NCBI RefSeq assembly: GCF_026810445.1
Contig: NZ_CP113949.1
Span: 1,302,001-1,366,000 of the forward strand
Length of the DNA: 64,000 nt
Reading direction: 5' to 3'
Source of the DNA: Pseudomonas sp. BSw22131
GTDB lineage: Bacteria; Pseudomonadota; Gammaproteobacteria; Pseudomonadales; Pseudomonadaceae
Below the pieces are notes generated by a model. It was not told the origin of the DNA. It did not search any database and saw nothing but the letters and a program-made list of their open reading frames with translations. A program made the translations under genes and the position numbers. Of the stretch, positions 1-8,546 are shown one piece after another. Position 1 is the first letter of the stretch. Each line of letters opens with the position of its first letter.

Positions 1-621
1 AACTCGATCAAGATCACCGTTCCGGCTGTGTTGATCTCCACCGCCATTGGCGCGCTCAACGGCTACGTGCTGTCGATGTGGCGTTTCCGCGGTTCACAAC
101 TGTTCTTTGGCCTGTTGCTGTTCGGTTGCTTCCTGCCGTTCCAGACCGTGTTGCTGCCGGCGTCCTTCACGCTCGGCAAAATGGGCCTGGCCAATACCAC
201 CACCGGGCTGGTGTTCGTGCATGTGGTCTACGGCCTGGCATTCACCACGCTGTTTTTCCGGAACTACTACGTGAGCATTCCGGACGCTCTGGTCAAGGCT
301 GCACGGCTTGATGGCGCCGGTTTTTTCACCATCTTCCGGCGCATTATCCTGCCGATGTCGACACCGATTGTGATGGTCTGCCTGATCTGGCAATTCACGC
401 AGATCTGGAACGACTTCCTGTTCGGTGTGGTGTTCTCGAGCGGGGACTCGCAGCCCATTACCGTGGCGCTGAACAACCTGGTCAATACCAGCACCGGCGC
501 CAAGGAATACAACGTTGATATGGCGGCGGCGATGATCGCCGGTCTGCCGACCCTGCTGGTGTACATCGTCGCAGGCAAGTATTTCGTGCGCGGGCTCACG
601 GCCGGCGCAGTCAAGGGGTAA
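1..621 (+). CDS. gtsC: Sugar ABC transporter permease GtsC (5' end missing)
   Basis: Inner-membrane permease of the glucose/mannose-type ABC importer, of the family of MalG. The reading frame is open from base 1 and lacks its N-terminus; 206 codons remain. Several hydrophobic segments are visible, and the cytoplasmic EAA-like loop that docks on the ATPase is seen as ALVKAARLDGAG followed by FRRIILP. It ends 2 bp before the start of the ATPase gene, so the two are co-translated. It would pair with GtsB (outside the window) to bring glucose into the cytoplasm. The name rests on family features plus the gtsD-oprB-hexR-zwf neighbourhood typical of Pseudomonas. Confidence 0.92.
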   Translation, partial: NSIKITVPAVLISTAIGALNGYVLSMWRFRGSQLFFGLLLFGCFLPFQTVLLPASFTLGKMGLANTTTGLVFVHVVYGLAFTTLFFRNYYVSIPDALVKAARLDGAGFFTIFRRIILPMSTPIVMVCLIWQFTQIWNDFLFGVVFSSGDSQPITVALNNLVNTSTGAKEYNVDMAAAMIAGLPTLLVYIVAGKYFVRGLTAGAVKG

Positions 622-623
622 TC

Positions 624-1784
624 ATGGCTACGCTCGAACTACGCAATGTAAACAAGACTTATGGCGCCGGCCTGCCCGACACCCTGAAGAACATCGAACT
701 GCAGATCAACGACGGTGAGTTTCTGATCCTGGTCGGTCCTTCCGGCTGCGGCAAGTCCACCCTGATGAACTGCATCGCCGGCCTGGAGAACATCACCGGC
801 GGCGAGATATTGATCGACAACCAAGACGTCAGCGGCATGAGCCCCAAGGATCGCGACATCGCCATGGTGTTCCAGTCCTACGCGTTGTACCCGACCATGA
901 GTGTGCGCGAGAACATCGAATTCGGCCTGAAGATTCGCAAGATGAGCCAGTCAGCCATCGATGAAGAAGTCGCGCGCGTGGCCAAGCTTTTGCAAATCGA
1001 ACACTTGCTCAATCGCAAGCCCGGCCAATTGTCGGGTGGACAGCAGCAGCGTGTGGCGATGGGCCGCGCACTGGCGCGTCGACCGAAGATCTACCTGTTC
1101 GACGAGCCACTGTCCAACCTCGACGCCAAGCTGCGCGTCGAGATGCGTACTGAAATGAAACTGATGCACCAGCGCCTCAAGACCACGACTGTCTACGTTA
1201 CCCACGATCAGATCGAGGCGATGACACTGGGCGATAAAGTGGCCGTCATGAAGGACGGGATCATTCAGCAGTTCGGAACGCCCAAGCAAATTTACAACGA
1301 TCCGGCTAATCTCTTCGTGGCGAGCTTTATCGGTTCACCTCCAATGAACTTCATCCCCCTGCGCCTGCAACGTAAAGAGGGCCGTCTGATTGCGCTGCTG
1401 GACAGCGGTCAGGCACGTTGCGAGCTGCCGTTGAGCATGAATGATGCGGGTCTTGAGGACCGTGAGGTGATTTTGGGCCTTCGCCCTGAACAGATCGTGC
1501 TAGCGTCCGGCGATAAAGGTACGCTGCCAGCTATTCGCGCTGAAGTTCAGGTGACGGAGCCGACAGGGCCGGATACGCTGGTATTCGTTACCTTGAACGA
1601 GAGCAAGGTTTGCTGCCGGTTGGCGCCTGATATCGCGCCGCAGGTGGGTGAATCGTTGAATTTGCAGTTCGATCCAGCCAAAGTTCTGTTGTTCGATGCC
1701 AAGACGGGAGAGCGTCTTGGTGTGTTGGGCGCGCCGCAGGCGACTGAGCGCGTCAACAACGTCACGCAACTGAGCCGCAGCTGA
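624..1784 (+). CDS. gtsD: Sugar ABC transporter ATP-binding protein GtsD (MalK-type)
   Basis: ATPase subunit of the glucose importer, 386 aa. In order it shows Walker A (GPSGCGKST, about residue 39), Q-loop (VFQSYALYP), ABC signature (LSGGQQQR), Walker B (IYLFDEPLSNLD), H-loop (THDQIEAM), and a C-terminal TOBE/OB-fold regulatory region from about residue 235, the length expected for the MalK/UgpC class. Start ATG lies 2 bp after gtsC stop. It is followed by a 126 bp gap and oprB. In pseudomonads this transporter feeds intracellular glucose to Glk and the Entner-Doudoroff pathway. No missing motif seen. Confidence 0.95.
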   Translation: MATLELRNVNKTYGAGLPDTLKNIELQINDGEFLILVGPSGCGKSTLMNCIAGLENITGGEILIDNQDVSGMSPKDRDIAMVFQSYALYPTMSVRENIEFGLKIRKMSQSAIDEEVARVAKLLQIEHLLNRKPGQLSGGQQQRVAMGRALARRPKIYLFDEPLSNLDAKLRVEMRTEMKLMHQRLKTTTVYVTHDQIEAMTLGDKVAVMKDGIIQQFGTPKQIYNDPANLFVASFIGSPPMNFIPLRLQRKEGRLIALLDSGQARCELPLSMNDAGLEDREVILGLRPEQIVLASGDKGTLPAIRAEVQVTEPTGPDTLVFVTLNESKVCCRLAPDIAPQVGESLNLQFDPAKVLLFDAKTGERLGVLGAPQATERVNNVTQLSRS

Positions 1785-1883
1785 TCGCGAAAGTTGATTG
1801 CAGCCGGGCACATCTGGCCGGGTTCTGCCGTAAAAGGCTGGCCGGGCACACGAAGCAAAGTAGTTACAACGCTGTTTATAGCT

Positions 1884-1895
1884 AATAACAATAAA
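1884..1895 (+). promoter_or_regulatory. Candidate Crc/Hfq catabolite-activity motif in the oprB leader
   Basis: The leader reads AATAACAATAAA, which contains the A-rich AAnAAnAA pattern bound by Hfq/Crc in Pseudomonas mRNAs. It lies 15 bp upstream of the oprB ATG, next to the ribosome-binding region (GAGGATTGAAGGG), where binding would block translation. The site is seen in sequence; the regulation is inferred from the known catabolite repression of sugar-uptake genes. Confidence 0.6.
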
Positions 1896-1910
1896 ACGAG
1901 GATTGAAGGG

Positions 1911-3266
1911 ATGAAGAAGGTACAAGGCAAATCGATCAAGCCTTTTCAGCTTATCGGTGGTTTGTCGGTGTTGGGTGCTTTGACAATGTCGGGGTCTGCT
2001 TCTGCGCTTGAACCCTTCAATGCCAGCGAGCACATGACCGGCGATTGGGGTGGCTTGCGCAAAGAGCTGCACGACAAGGGCTACGATTTCAACCTCGAGT
2101 ACGTTGGCGAAGTAGGCGCCAACGTCAAAGGCGGTTACGACACGGACAAAACAGCACGCTACGCCGACCAGTTCGCTATCGGCACTCAGATCGACCTCGA
2201 AAAAGTCTTCGGCCTCAAAGACGCCGAATTCAAACTGACGGTCACTGAGCGTAGCGGCAAAAATATTTCCAACGACCGCCTCGGCGATCCACGCGTTGGT
2301 ACGCTCAGTTCCTCGCAAGAAGTATGGGGTCGCGGCCAGACCTGGCGTCTGACGCAAATGTGGGTCAAGCAGAAGTACTTCGACGGCGCACTGGACATCA
2401 AAGCCGGTCGTATGGGCGAAGGCGAAGACTTCGGCAGCTTTCCTTGCGACTTCCAGAACTTGACGTTCTGCGGTACTCAAGCAGCCAACTACGTGAGCAC
2501 CTGGTACAACTGGCCGGTGAGCCAGTGGGCTGTCCGCGTGAAATACAACATCACGCCGGAAGTCTTCGCTCAAGTGGGTGTGTATGAGCAGAACCCTTCT
2601 TATCTCGAAACCGGTAACGGCTTCAAGCTGAGCGGCAGCGGCGCCAAAGGCACGCTGGTTCCTGTTGAACTGGTTTGGTCGCCTACCGTCAACTCGTTGC
2701 CGGGTGAATACCGTCTGGGTTGGTACTACAGCAGCCCAAGCGCCAACGACCTCAAAGACGATGTCAACGGTCAGCCTCAAGCGATTACCGGTGCCGACTT
2801 CAAGTCTCACAGCAGCAAGCACGGCTGGTGGTTTGTGGCTCAGCAGCAGGTCACTACCGTGGGCGGCGATGCATCGCGCGGCATGAGCGTGTTCTTCAAC
2901 GCCACCGTGCATGACAAGGCCACCAACTTCGTCGACAACTTCCAGAACGTTGGCCTCGTGTTCAAAGGACCGTTCGATGCGCGTCCAAAGGATGATATCG
3001 GCGTCGGTGTTTCCCGGATTCACGTGAACGAAAACGTACGTGACCGTGCTCGCCTGCTGAACGAGCTCAACAATACGGACGACTACGATAACCCTAACTA
3101 CCTGCCGATCCAGACCACCGAGTACAACTCGGAGATCTACTACGGCGTGCACGTGACCGATTGGCTGACTGTGCGTCCTAACGTGCAATACGTCATGCAT
3201 CCAGGCGGTACTGACCACGTCGATAACGCGCTGGTTGCCGGTATCAAGCTGCAAACGAAGTTCTGA
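1911..3266 (+). CDS. oprB: Carbohydrate-selective porin OprB
   Basis: Outer-membrane glucose porin, 451 aa, the normal size for OprB. A signal peptide ends near SGSASA|LEPF, and the mature N-terminus (HMTGDWGGLR, then many amphipathic beta-strands) is typical of the OprB family. The C-terminal residue is Phe, as expected for a BAM substrate. ATG at 1911 is chosen because the signal peptide begins there and a purine-rich GATTGAAGGG precedes it; the frame is open further upstream from 1794. It follows gtsD by 126 bp and is closed by a strong terminator at 3319. It delivers sugars to the periplasm for the GtsABCD importer. Confidence 0.95.
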   Translation: MKKVQGKSIKPFQLIGGLSVLGALTMSGSASALEPFNASEHMTGDWGGLRKELHDKGYDFNLEYVGEVGANVKGGYDTDKTARYADQFAIGTQIDLEKVFGLKDAEFKLTVTERSGKNISNDRLGDPRVGTLSSSQEVWGRGQTWRLTQMWVKQKYFDGALDIKAGRMGEGEDFGSFPCDFQNLTFCGTQAANYVSTWYNWPVSQWAVRVKYNITPEVFAQVGVYEQNPSYLETGNGFKLSGSGAKGTLVPVELVWSPTVNSLPGEYRLGWYYSSPSANDLKDDVNGQPQAITGADFKSHSSKHGWWFVAQQQVTTVGGDASRGMSVFFNATVHDKATNFVDNFQNVGLVFKGPFDARPKDDIGVGVSRIHVNENVRDRARLLNELNNTDDYDNPNYLPIQTTEYNSEIYYGVHVTDWLTVRPNVQYVMHPGGTDHVDNALVAGIKLQTKF

Positions 3267-3318
3267 TTCAGGCGGACGCTCCTCCGCTCCACGAACGATC
3301 AAGGGTCGTGTGTGCTTT

Positions 3319-3346
3319 ACGGGCAGCTTAGCTGCCCGTTTTTTTT
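3319..3346 (+). terminator. Rho-independent terminator of the gts-oprB operon
   Basis: Perfect 9-bp stem ACGGGCAGC / GCTGCCCGT with a TTA loop, running directly into eight T residues. It lies 52 bp after the oprB stop codon. Confidence 0.93.
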
Positions 3347-3402
3347 GTGAAGTCTGCTCCGGGCTGTTTCTCGGATCTTTTTTTATGGTTTTCAGGAAAG
3401 CA

Positions 3403-4278
3403 ATGGCCATCAGGGAATCAGGATCGCTTGAGCATCCTCTGCAGCGGTTCTTCACGTCGGCTCGTCCGCAGCCGACTTTTCAGTGGGAGCGCTATCAACA
3501 GCGTGACGTGCTGGTCATCGACCATCCTCAGTGCCAGGCGGTTTTCAGTCGGCAAGGTGGTCAGTTGCTGCACTTTCAGCCCCACGATCAAAAGCCCTGG
3601 CTTTGGTGCGCCGCGCAATGGCCGCAAGTGGGCGCCATTCGGGGCGGCGTGCCGGTGTGCTGGCCCTGGGTCGGCCGTCATCCCAGCGAAGGGGTGTGGC
3701 CCGCCCATGGCTGGGCGAGGCTGCTCGACTGGAAACTCATCGACAGCACTGAAAGCGATATCGGCGTCAGCCTGCACTGGCGCCTGAAACTCTGGGACTG
3801 GCAGGCCGATCTGTACGCCGAATTGGGGCAGGGCATGGAGTTGCGCCTGCAGACTCAGCACGAAGACAGCCAGCCGTGTCAGTTCAGCCATGCCTTGCAC
3901 GCTTATTGGCGCATCAGTGACGTGGCCGACGTGGCGCTGGACGGACTTGACGGCGCCCAGGGCTACGACGAACTGAGCCGAAGCGCCTGCGAGCAGAAAG
4001 GCGAGTTGCGTGTGGCTGGCGGTTGTCAGCGGGTATTCGAACATGCCGGTGCGCTGGAGCTGCAAGACGAAGCCTGGCATCGCCGTCTGAGCATCGACAC
4101 AGGCGACAGCCCGAGCACCGTGGTCTGGCATCCGGGAAGTCGTCCGTTGCTGGGTGTCGGTGGCGAGGAGGCCTGCGGGTTCGTGCGCGTTGAGGCCGCT
4201 TCAGGCGCCGCCGACAGCTTCAGCCTCGCACCGGGTCAACAAGCCAGCCTCAGCCTGCAAGCGCACTTGGTGCATTGA
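3403..4278 (+). CDS. D-hexose-6-phosphate mutarotase (YeaD-like aldose 1-epimerase family)
   Basis: Predicted cytoplasmic enzyme that interconverts alpha and beta anomers of glucose 6-phosphate; 291 aa, galactose-mutarotase-like beta-sandwich fold. Family features seen are the RGGVPVCWPWVG segment, the PAHGWAR active-site histidine region, and the Gly-rich end (SLAPGQQASLSLQAHL). ATG 3403 is chosen because AGGAAAG stands 5 bp upstream; ATG 3385 in the same frame has no such site, and the frame runs back to 3235 through the oprB terminator. It sits between oprB and hexR, consistent with supplying the right anomer to Zwf. Separate transcript, since the oprB terminator precedes it. Confidence 0.88.
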   Translation: MAIRESGSLEHPLQRFFTSARPQPTFQWERYQQRDVLVIDHPQCQAVFSRQGGQLLHFQPHDQKPWLWCAAQWPQVGAIRGGVPVCWPWVGRHPSEGVWPAHGWARLLDWKLIDSTESDIGVSLHWRLKLWDWQADLYAELGQGMELRLQTQHEDSQPCQFSHALHAYWRISDVADVALDGLDGAQGYDELSRSACEQKGELRVAGGCQRVFEHAGALELQDEAWHRRLSIDTGDSPSTVVWHPGSRPLLGVGGEEACGFVRVEAASGAADSFSLAPGQQASLSLQAHLVH

Positions 4279-4318
4279 CGGCATTGGTGAGCCCTCAAAA
4301 GCAGGCGCATGTGAGATT

Positions 4319-4400
4319 TGTGGGAGGCAGCTTGCTCACGATGAGACCGGCATTGCCCCCCCATTTTTTGCAGCTGCGAAACAGCTTCGCCGGCAAGCCT
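4319..4400. repeat. Degenerate REP-like palindromic repeat
   Basis: The segment TGTGGGAGGCAGCTTGCTCA and, about 40 bp on, GCTTCGCCGGCAAGCC resemble the two arms of the repetitive extragenic palindromes common in P. fluorescens/putida/syringae genomes (GTGGGAGC...GCTTGCTCGC type). It lies in the 182 bp gap between the convergent mutarotase and hexR genes, the usual place for such elements. Judged from memory of the repeat family. Confidence 0.5.
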
Positions 4401-4460
4401 GACCCCAACAAAAATGCCAAGGCACCGGTGCGCTGTAAGCAGTGATGCGCAGGCGCCCGG

Positions 4461-5330
4461 TCAATTCAACTCGTCGTCTGCCGGATATCGGCTGGCGTTG
4501 AGGCTTTCCTTGATCTTGCGCAGATGGGGCTGGAAATCCACGCCTCGACGCAGGGTCATGCCCGTCGCCAGCACGTCGAGTACGGTCAGCTGAATGATCC
4601 GCGACGTCATCGGCATATAAATGTCGGTGTCTTCGGGCAGCGGGATATTGAGGCTCAGTGAACTGGCCTTAGCCAACGGCGAGTCAGCCGCCGTCAGCCC
4701 CAGTACCGAAGCGCCGTTCTCTCGAGCGATTCGCGCCACTTCCACCAACTCGCGCGTGCGGCCAGTGTAGGAAATGATCACGAACAGCTCACCGGTGTGC
4801 GCGACTGACGCCAGCATGCGCTGCATGAGTACGTCGGCGTGGGCGGTGACCGCCAGGTTGAAGCGAAAGAACTTGTGCTGCGCGTCCAATGCCACCGGCG
4901 CCGAAGCACCCAGACCGAAAAAGTGAATTTGCCGCGCCTGAATCAACAGGTCCACGGCCTTGCTGACCAGATTAGGGTCAAGCGCCTGAAGTGCGCTATC
5001 GAGCGAGGCAATGGCGCTGCCGAAGATTTTCTGAGTGTAGGCCTCAGGGTTGTCGTCGGCCTCCACCGCACGGCTGACGTACGCCGCACCGCTGGCCAGG
5101 CTCTGCGCCAGCTGCAGTTTGAGTTCCGGGTAGCCGCTGACGTCGAAGGATCGGCAGAACCGATTGACTGTCGGCTCGCTGACTTTAGCTGCCTGTGCAA
5201 GGGCAGCGATACTGAAACGGGTGGCTTGCTGAGGATTAAGCAGGATGGCTTCGGCGACCTTGCGCTCGGCCTTGTTCAAGTCTTCAAGCCGGCCCTGGAT
5301 CTGTTCCAGAAGATTGCGTACGCGGTCCAT
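4461..5330 (-). CDS. hexR: Transcriptional regulator HexR (RpiR family)
   Basis: Repressor of the glucose/Entner-Doudoroff genes, released by KDPG; 289 aa. N-terminal RpiR-type helix-turn-helix (residues 1-78; [19 protein letters not shown]) and C-terminal SIS sugar-phosphate domain (about 125-255; [15 protein letters not shown] and [15 protein letters not shown]). Transcribed away from zwf, with a 220 bp shared control region carrying a candidate HexR operator. In P. putida HexR controls zwf-pgl-eda, edd-glk and gap-1. No unusual residues seen. Confidence 0.95.
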   Translation of the reverse strand: MDRVRNLLEQIQGRLEDLNKAERKVAEAILLNPQQATRFSIAALAQAAKVSEPTVNRFCRSFDVSGYPELKLQLAQSLASGAAYVSRAVEADDNPEAYTQKIFGSAIASLDSALQALDPNLVSKAVDLLIQARQIHFFGLGASAPVALDAQHKFFRFNLAVTAHADVLMQRMLASVAHTGELFVIISYTGRTRELVEVARIARENGASVLGLTAADSPLAKASSLSLNIPLPEDTDIYMPMTSRIIQLTVLDVLATGMTLRRGVDFQPHLRKIKESLNASRYPADDELN

Positions 5331-5468
5331 TAAAAATCCTTCTCTTAATGCTGCGGCAGGTGGATCAGCCAGCCTTTATGCAAAGGGGCCTTTAGCCTGT
5401 CGCAAAGGTGGCCTATCGTACTGAGGGCCTGTGTTGATCACCACTGGAATGTGCTTTTTGACGGAATG

Positions 5469-5485
5469 TTGTGGTTATTACTACA
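5469..5485. promoter_or_regulatory. Candidate HexR operator upstream of zwf
   Basis: The imperfect palindrome TTGTGGTTATTACTACA lies 66 bp upstream of the zwf start codon. It fits the gammaproteobacterial HexR pattern of TGTrrT and AyTACA half-sites around an AT centre; six of eight half-site positions are symmetric. The location between hexR and zwf is where HexR binds in P. putida. Confidence 0.6.
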
Positions 5486-5550
5486 TATGGCCTTGAGTAA
5501 CGCCTTTAAAAAAGGTATTTGTAGCCTAACTTGATAAAAGAACCAACATT

Positions 5551-7020
5551 ATGCTCTCGATTACGGTTGAACCGTGCACTTTTGCCCTGTTTGGCGCCTT
5601 GGGTGACCTGGCAGTTCGCAAACTGTTTCCAGCGTTATACCAGCTCGACCGAGCCGGACTGCTGCATGCCGACACCCGAATTTTAGCTTTGGCTCGCGAA
5701 TCCGGAACACCAGAGGAGCATCTGGCTTATATCGACAAAAGCCTGCATCGCTTTGTCCCGGAGGCCCAACTCGAATCCGAACACGTTGAGCGTTTTCAGG
5801 CCCGCCTGAGCTACCTGCACGTGGATTTTCTCAAGGCCGAAGACTATGTCGCACTGGCCGAGAAAGTGGGCAACGCTGAAACCCTCATCGCCTATTTCGC
5901 CACCCCGGCATCGGTCTACGGTGCCATCTGTGAAAACCTCGCCTCGGTCAACCTGACCGACCGTACACGCGCCGTGCTCGAAAAACCCATTGGCCACGAC
6001 CTGACATCGTCGCGCCGGGTCAACGACGCCGTTGCCCAGTTTCTGCCAGAAAACCGCGTCTATCGGATTGACCATTATCTGGGCAAAGACACTGTCCAGA
6101 ACCTCATCGCGTTGCGTTTTGCCAACAGCCTTTTCGAAACCCAGTGGAACCAGAACTTCATTTCCCACGTTGAAATCACGGTGGCCGAAAAGGTCGGGAT
6201 CGAGGGCCGTTGGGGCTACTTCGATCAGGCCGGCCAACTGCGCGACATGATCCAGAACCACCTGTTGCAGCTGCTGTGCCTGATTGCCATGGACCCGCCC
6301 AGCGACCTGTCCGCCGACAGCATCCGCGATGAAAAGGTAAAAGTGCTCAAGGCGCTGGCGCCCTTCACACCGGAGCGCCTTGCCACGCAAGTGGTGCGTG
6401 GGCAGTACATTGCCGGCTACAGCGAAGGCAAACCGGTGCCGGGTTATCTGGAAGAAGAGAACTCCAACACCCAGAGCGACACAGAAACTTTCGTAGCCAT
6501 CCGTGCCGATATCCGCAACTGGCGCTGGTCGGGTGTGCCGTTCTATCTGCGCACCGGCAAGCGCATGCCGCAGAAGCTTTCGCAGATCGTTATTCACTTC
6601 AAAGAACCACCGCACTACATCTTTGCCCCAGAGCAACGGCTGCAAATCAGCAACCGCTTGATCATCCGCCTGCAGCCCGATGAAGGCATCTCGCTGCAAG
6701 TGATGACCAAGGACCAGGGCCTGGACAAAGGCATGCAATTGCGCAGCACCCCCCTGCAACTGAGTTTTTCCGACGCGTACCGCAGCGCCCGGATTCCAGA
6801 TGCCTACGAGCGGTTGCTGCTCGAAGTCATGCGCGGTAACCAGAACCTGTTTGTGCGCAAAGACGAAATTGAATCAGCGTGGCAATGGTGTGACCAGTTG
6901 ATTGCCGGCTGGAAAAAAGCGGGCGACGCGCCCAAGCCTTATCCGGCCGGTTCCTGGGGACCGATGAGCTCCATTGCCCTTATTACGCGTGACGGGAGAT
7001 CCTGGTATGGCGATATGTGA
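5551..7020 (+). CDS. zwf: Glucose-6-phosphate 1-dehydrogenase
   Basis: Oxidises glucose 6-phosphate to 6-phosphogluconolactone, first step of the Entner-Doudoroff route in Pseudomonas; 489 aa. The N-terminal Rossmann motif is [16 protein letters not shown], and the substrate-binding motif is [10 protein letters not shown] (the family norm ends in GKE; Asp here is conservative). A C-terminal G6PD domain follows. Start ATG 5551 gives the N-terminus usual for Pseudomonas Zwf ([15 protein letters not shown]); only a weak ribosome-binding site is visible. It overlaps the next gene, pgl, by 14 bp, so zwf-pgl-eda form one operon, probably under HexR. Confidence 0.96.
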   Translation: MLSITVEPCTFALFGALGDLAVRKLFPALYQLDRAGLLHADTRILALARESGTPEEHLAYIDKSLHRFVPEAQLESEHVERFQARLSYLHVDFLKAEDYVALAEKVGNAETLIAYFATPASVYGAICENLASVNLTDRTRAVLEKPIGHDLTSSRRVNDAVAQFLPENRVYRIDHYLGKDTVQNLIALRFANSLFETQWNQNFISHVEITVAEKVGIEGRWGYFDQAGQLRDMIQNHLLQLLCLIAMDPPSDLSADSIRDEKVKVLKALAPFTPERLATQVVRGQYIAGYSEGKPVPGYLEEENSNTQSDTETFVAIRADIRNWRWSGVPFYLRTGKRMPQKLSQIVIHFKEPPHYIFAPEQRLQISNRLIIRLQPDEGISLQVMTKDQGLDKGMQLRSTPLQLSFSDAYRSARIPDAYERLLLEVMRGNQNLFVRKDEIESAWQWCDQLIAGWKKAGDAPKPYPAGSWGPMSSIALITRDGRSWYGDM

Positions 7021-7729
7021 ACTTGAATTTCCGGCTGGCCTGAAGGCCGTCGAATACGACACTCCTCCGCTTTTGGCGGAGGCCTTGGCTGACCATGTGG
7101 CCGAGCTTCTGACGGCTGCGATCAACAGCAATCCCCATGGCGTTGCGACGCTGGTGGTCTCGGGCGGCAAGAGCCCGGTGGCCTTTTTTGAAGCGTTGTC
7201 GCAAAAACCGATTCAATGGTCCCGCGTGGTGATCAGCCTGGCGGACGAACGCTGGGTGCCCACCGAACACGCCGACAGCAACGCCGGTCTGGTCAAGCGC
7301 TATCTGTTTCAGGGGCCAGCAGCAGAGGCGGGCTTTTTCAGCCTGTATCGCGCCACTCGCACCGTGGACGAAGCGGCTGCCGCTACCGACAGCGCGCTCA
7401 AAGAAGAAATGCCGTCAATCGACGTGCTGGTGCTGGGCATGGGCGACGACGGTCACACCGCATCGCTCTTTCCGGACAGCCCCAACCTGGCGGACGCCCT
7501 TGACCTCAATAGCGAGCATCTGTGCCTGCCGATGCTCGCCCCGAGCACGCCGCATCAGCGTCTGACCATGACACGCAAACTTCTGGCCTCGGCGAAGTCG
7601 CCGATTCTGTCGATTTCCGGACAGGCCAAGCTCGATACCCTGCGCACGGCACTGGCGGGCGATGACCTCGCACACATGCCGATCCGTGCGTTTCTTAATC
7701 CGTCTCTAGAGATTTACTGGTGCCCATAA
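7007..7729 (+). CDS. pgl: 6-phosphogluconolactonase
   Basis: Hydrolyses 6-phosphogluconolactone to 6-phosphogluconate; 240 aa. DevB/SOL family motifs are [22 protein letters not shown] and [13 protein letters not shown] in the expected order. ATG 7007 is chosen because GGGAG lies 8 bp upstream and it gives the normal family length; it lies inside the end of zwf. An in-frame start at 6974 would overlap zwf by 47 bp without a good ribosome-binding site. The stop is followed 17 bp later by eda. Confidence 0.95.
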   Translation: MAICELEFPAGLKAVEYDTPPLLAEALADHVAELLTAAINSNPHGVATLVVSGGKSPVAFFEALSQKPIQWSRVVISLADERWVPTEHADSNAGLVKRYLFQGPAAEAGFFSLYRATRTVDEAAAATDSALKEEMPSIDVLVLGMGDDGHTASLFPDSPNLADALDLNSEHLCLPMLAPSTPHQRLTMTRKLLASAKSPILSISGQAKLDTLRTALAGDDLAHMPIRAFLNPSLEIYWCP

Positions 7730-7746
7730 GCAAAGGATCAGCCGCC

Positions 7747-8421
7747 ATGGAAAATACCCAACTGAAACAGCCGTTCAATGACATGGCGAGCAAGATTGCC
7801 CAGATTGACGAACTCTGCGCGAAGGCGAAGATTTTGCCGGTCATCACCATCGCGCGCGAACAGGACGTGCTGCCGCTCGCCGATGCGCTGGCGGCAGGTG
7901 GGCTGACGGCGCTGGAAGTGACCCTGCGTTCCGAATTCGGTCTCAAGGCCATCCGCATCTTGCGCGATCAGCGCCCGGAGCTGTGCACGGGCGCTGGGAC
8001 TATTCTGGATCGCCGCATGCTCAAAGCTGCGGAAGAGGCGGGCTCGCAGTTCATCGTCACCCCGGGCAGCACGCAAGATTTGCTCGAGGCCGCTGTGCAA
8101 AGCGAACTGCCATTGATCCCGGGCATCAGCAGTGCCTCGGAAATCATGATCGGTTACGCATTGGGCTACCGTCGTTTCAAGCTGTTCCCAGCGGAAGTCA
8201 GTGGCGGCGTGGGTGCGATCAAAGCGCTGGGCGGCCCGTTTCCGGAAGTGCGTTTCTGCCCAACCGGCGGCGTGAGCGCGGCCAACCTGAAGAGCTACAT
8301 GGCATTGCCGAACGTGATGTGCGTGGGCGGCACCTGGATGATCGACAACGCATGGGTGAAGAACGGCGATTGGGGCCGTATCACCGACGCGACTGCCGAG
8401 GCGATCGCGCTGTTTGACTGA
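7747..8421 (+). CDS. eda: KDPG aldolase (bifunctional KHG/KDPG aldolase)
   Basis: Splits 2-keto-3-deoxy-6-phosphogluconate into pyruvate and glyceraldehyde 3-phosphate; 224 aa TIM barrel. Catalytic Glu in TALEVTLRS and the Schiff-base Lys in RRFKLFPAEVSGG are both present, with the phosphate-binding FCPTGGV loop. ATG 7747 is chosen because AAAGGA stands upstream at 7732-7737 and the N-terminus then matches Pseudomonas Eda (leading to AQIDELCAKAKILPVITIA). Last gene of zwf-pgl-eda, closed by the terminator at 8499. Confidence 0.96.
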   Translation: MENTQLKQPFNDMASKIAQIDELCAKAKILPVITIAREQDVLPLADALAAGGLTALEVTLRSEFGLKAIRILRDQRPELCTGAGTILDRRMLKAAEEAGSQFIVTPGSTQDLLEAAVQSELPLIPGISSASEIMIGYALGYRRFKLFPAEVSGGVGAIKALGGPFPEVRFCPTGGVSAANLKSYMALPNVMCVGGTWMIDNAWVKNGDWGRITDATAEAIALFD

Positions 8422-8498
8422 AGGCGTTTGAACATGAGTGTGGCGGCGGACGTGTTCGCTTCCACACACGTTGGTTGCGTGAAAGATTGGCTATTTAG

Positions 8499-8530
8499 CG
8501 GTGTTCCCTGGTCCGGAACACCGTTTTTTT
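8499..8530 (+). terminator. Terminator of the zwf-pgl-eda operon
   Basis: Perfect 9-bp stem CGGTGTTCC / GGAACACCG with a 7-nt loop followed by seven T residues. Confidence 0.92.
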
Positions 8531-8546
8531 GCGTGTAGACCGGAGC

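Noticed and set aside
1500..3455. 651-codon open frame on the minus strand
   Set aside because: It runs antisense over gtsD and oprB, has no ribosome-binding site or recognisable domain, and reflects the codon pattern of the real genes on the plus strand.
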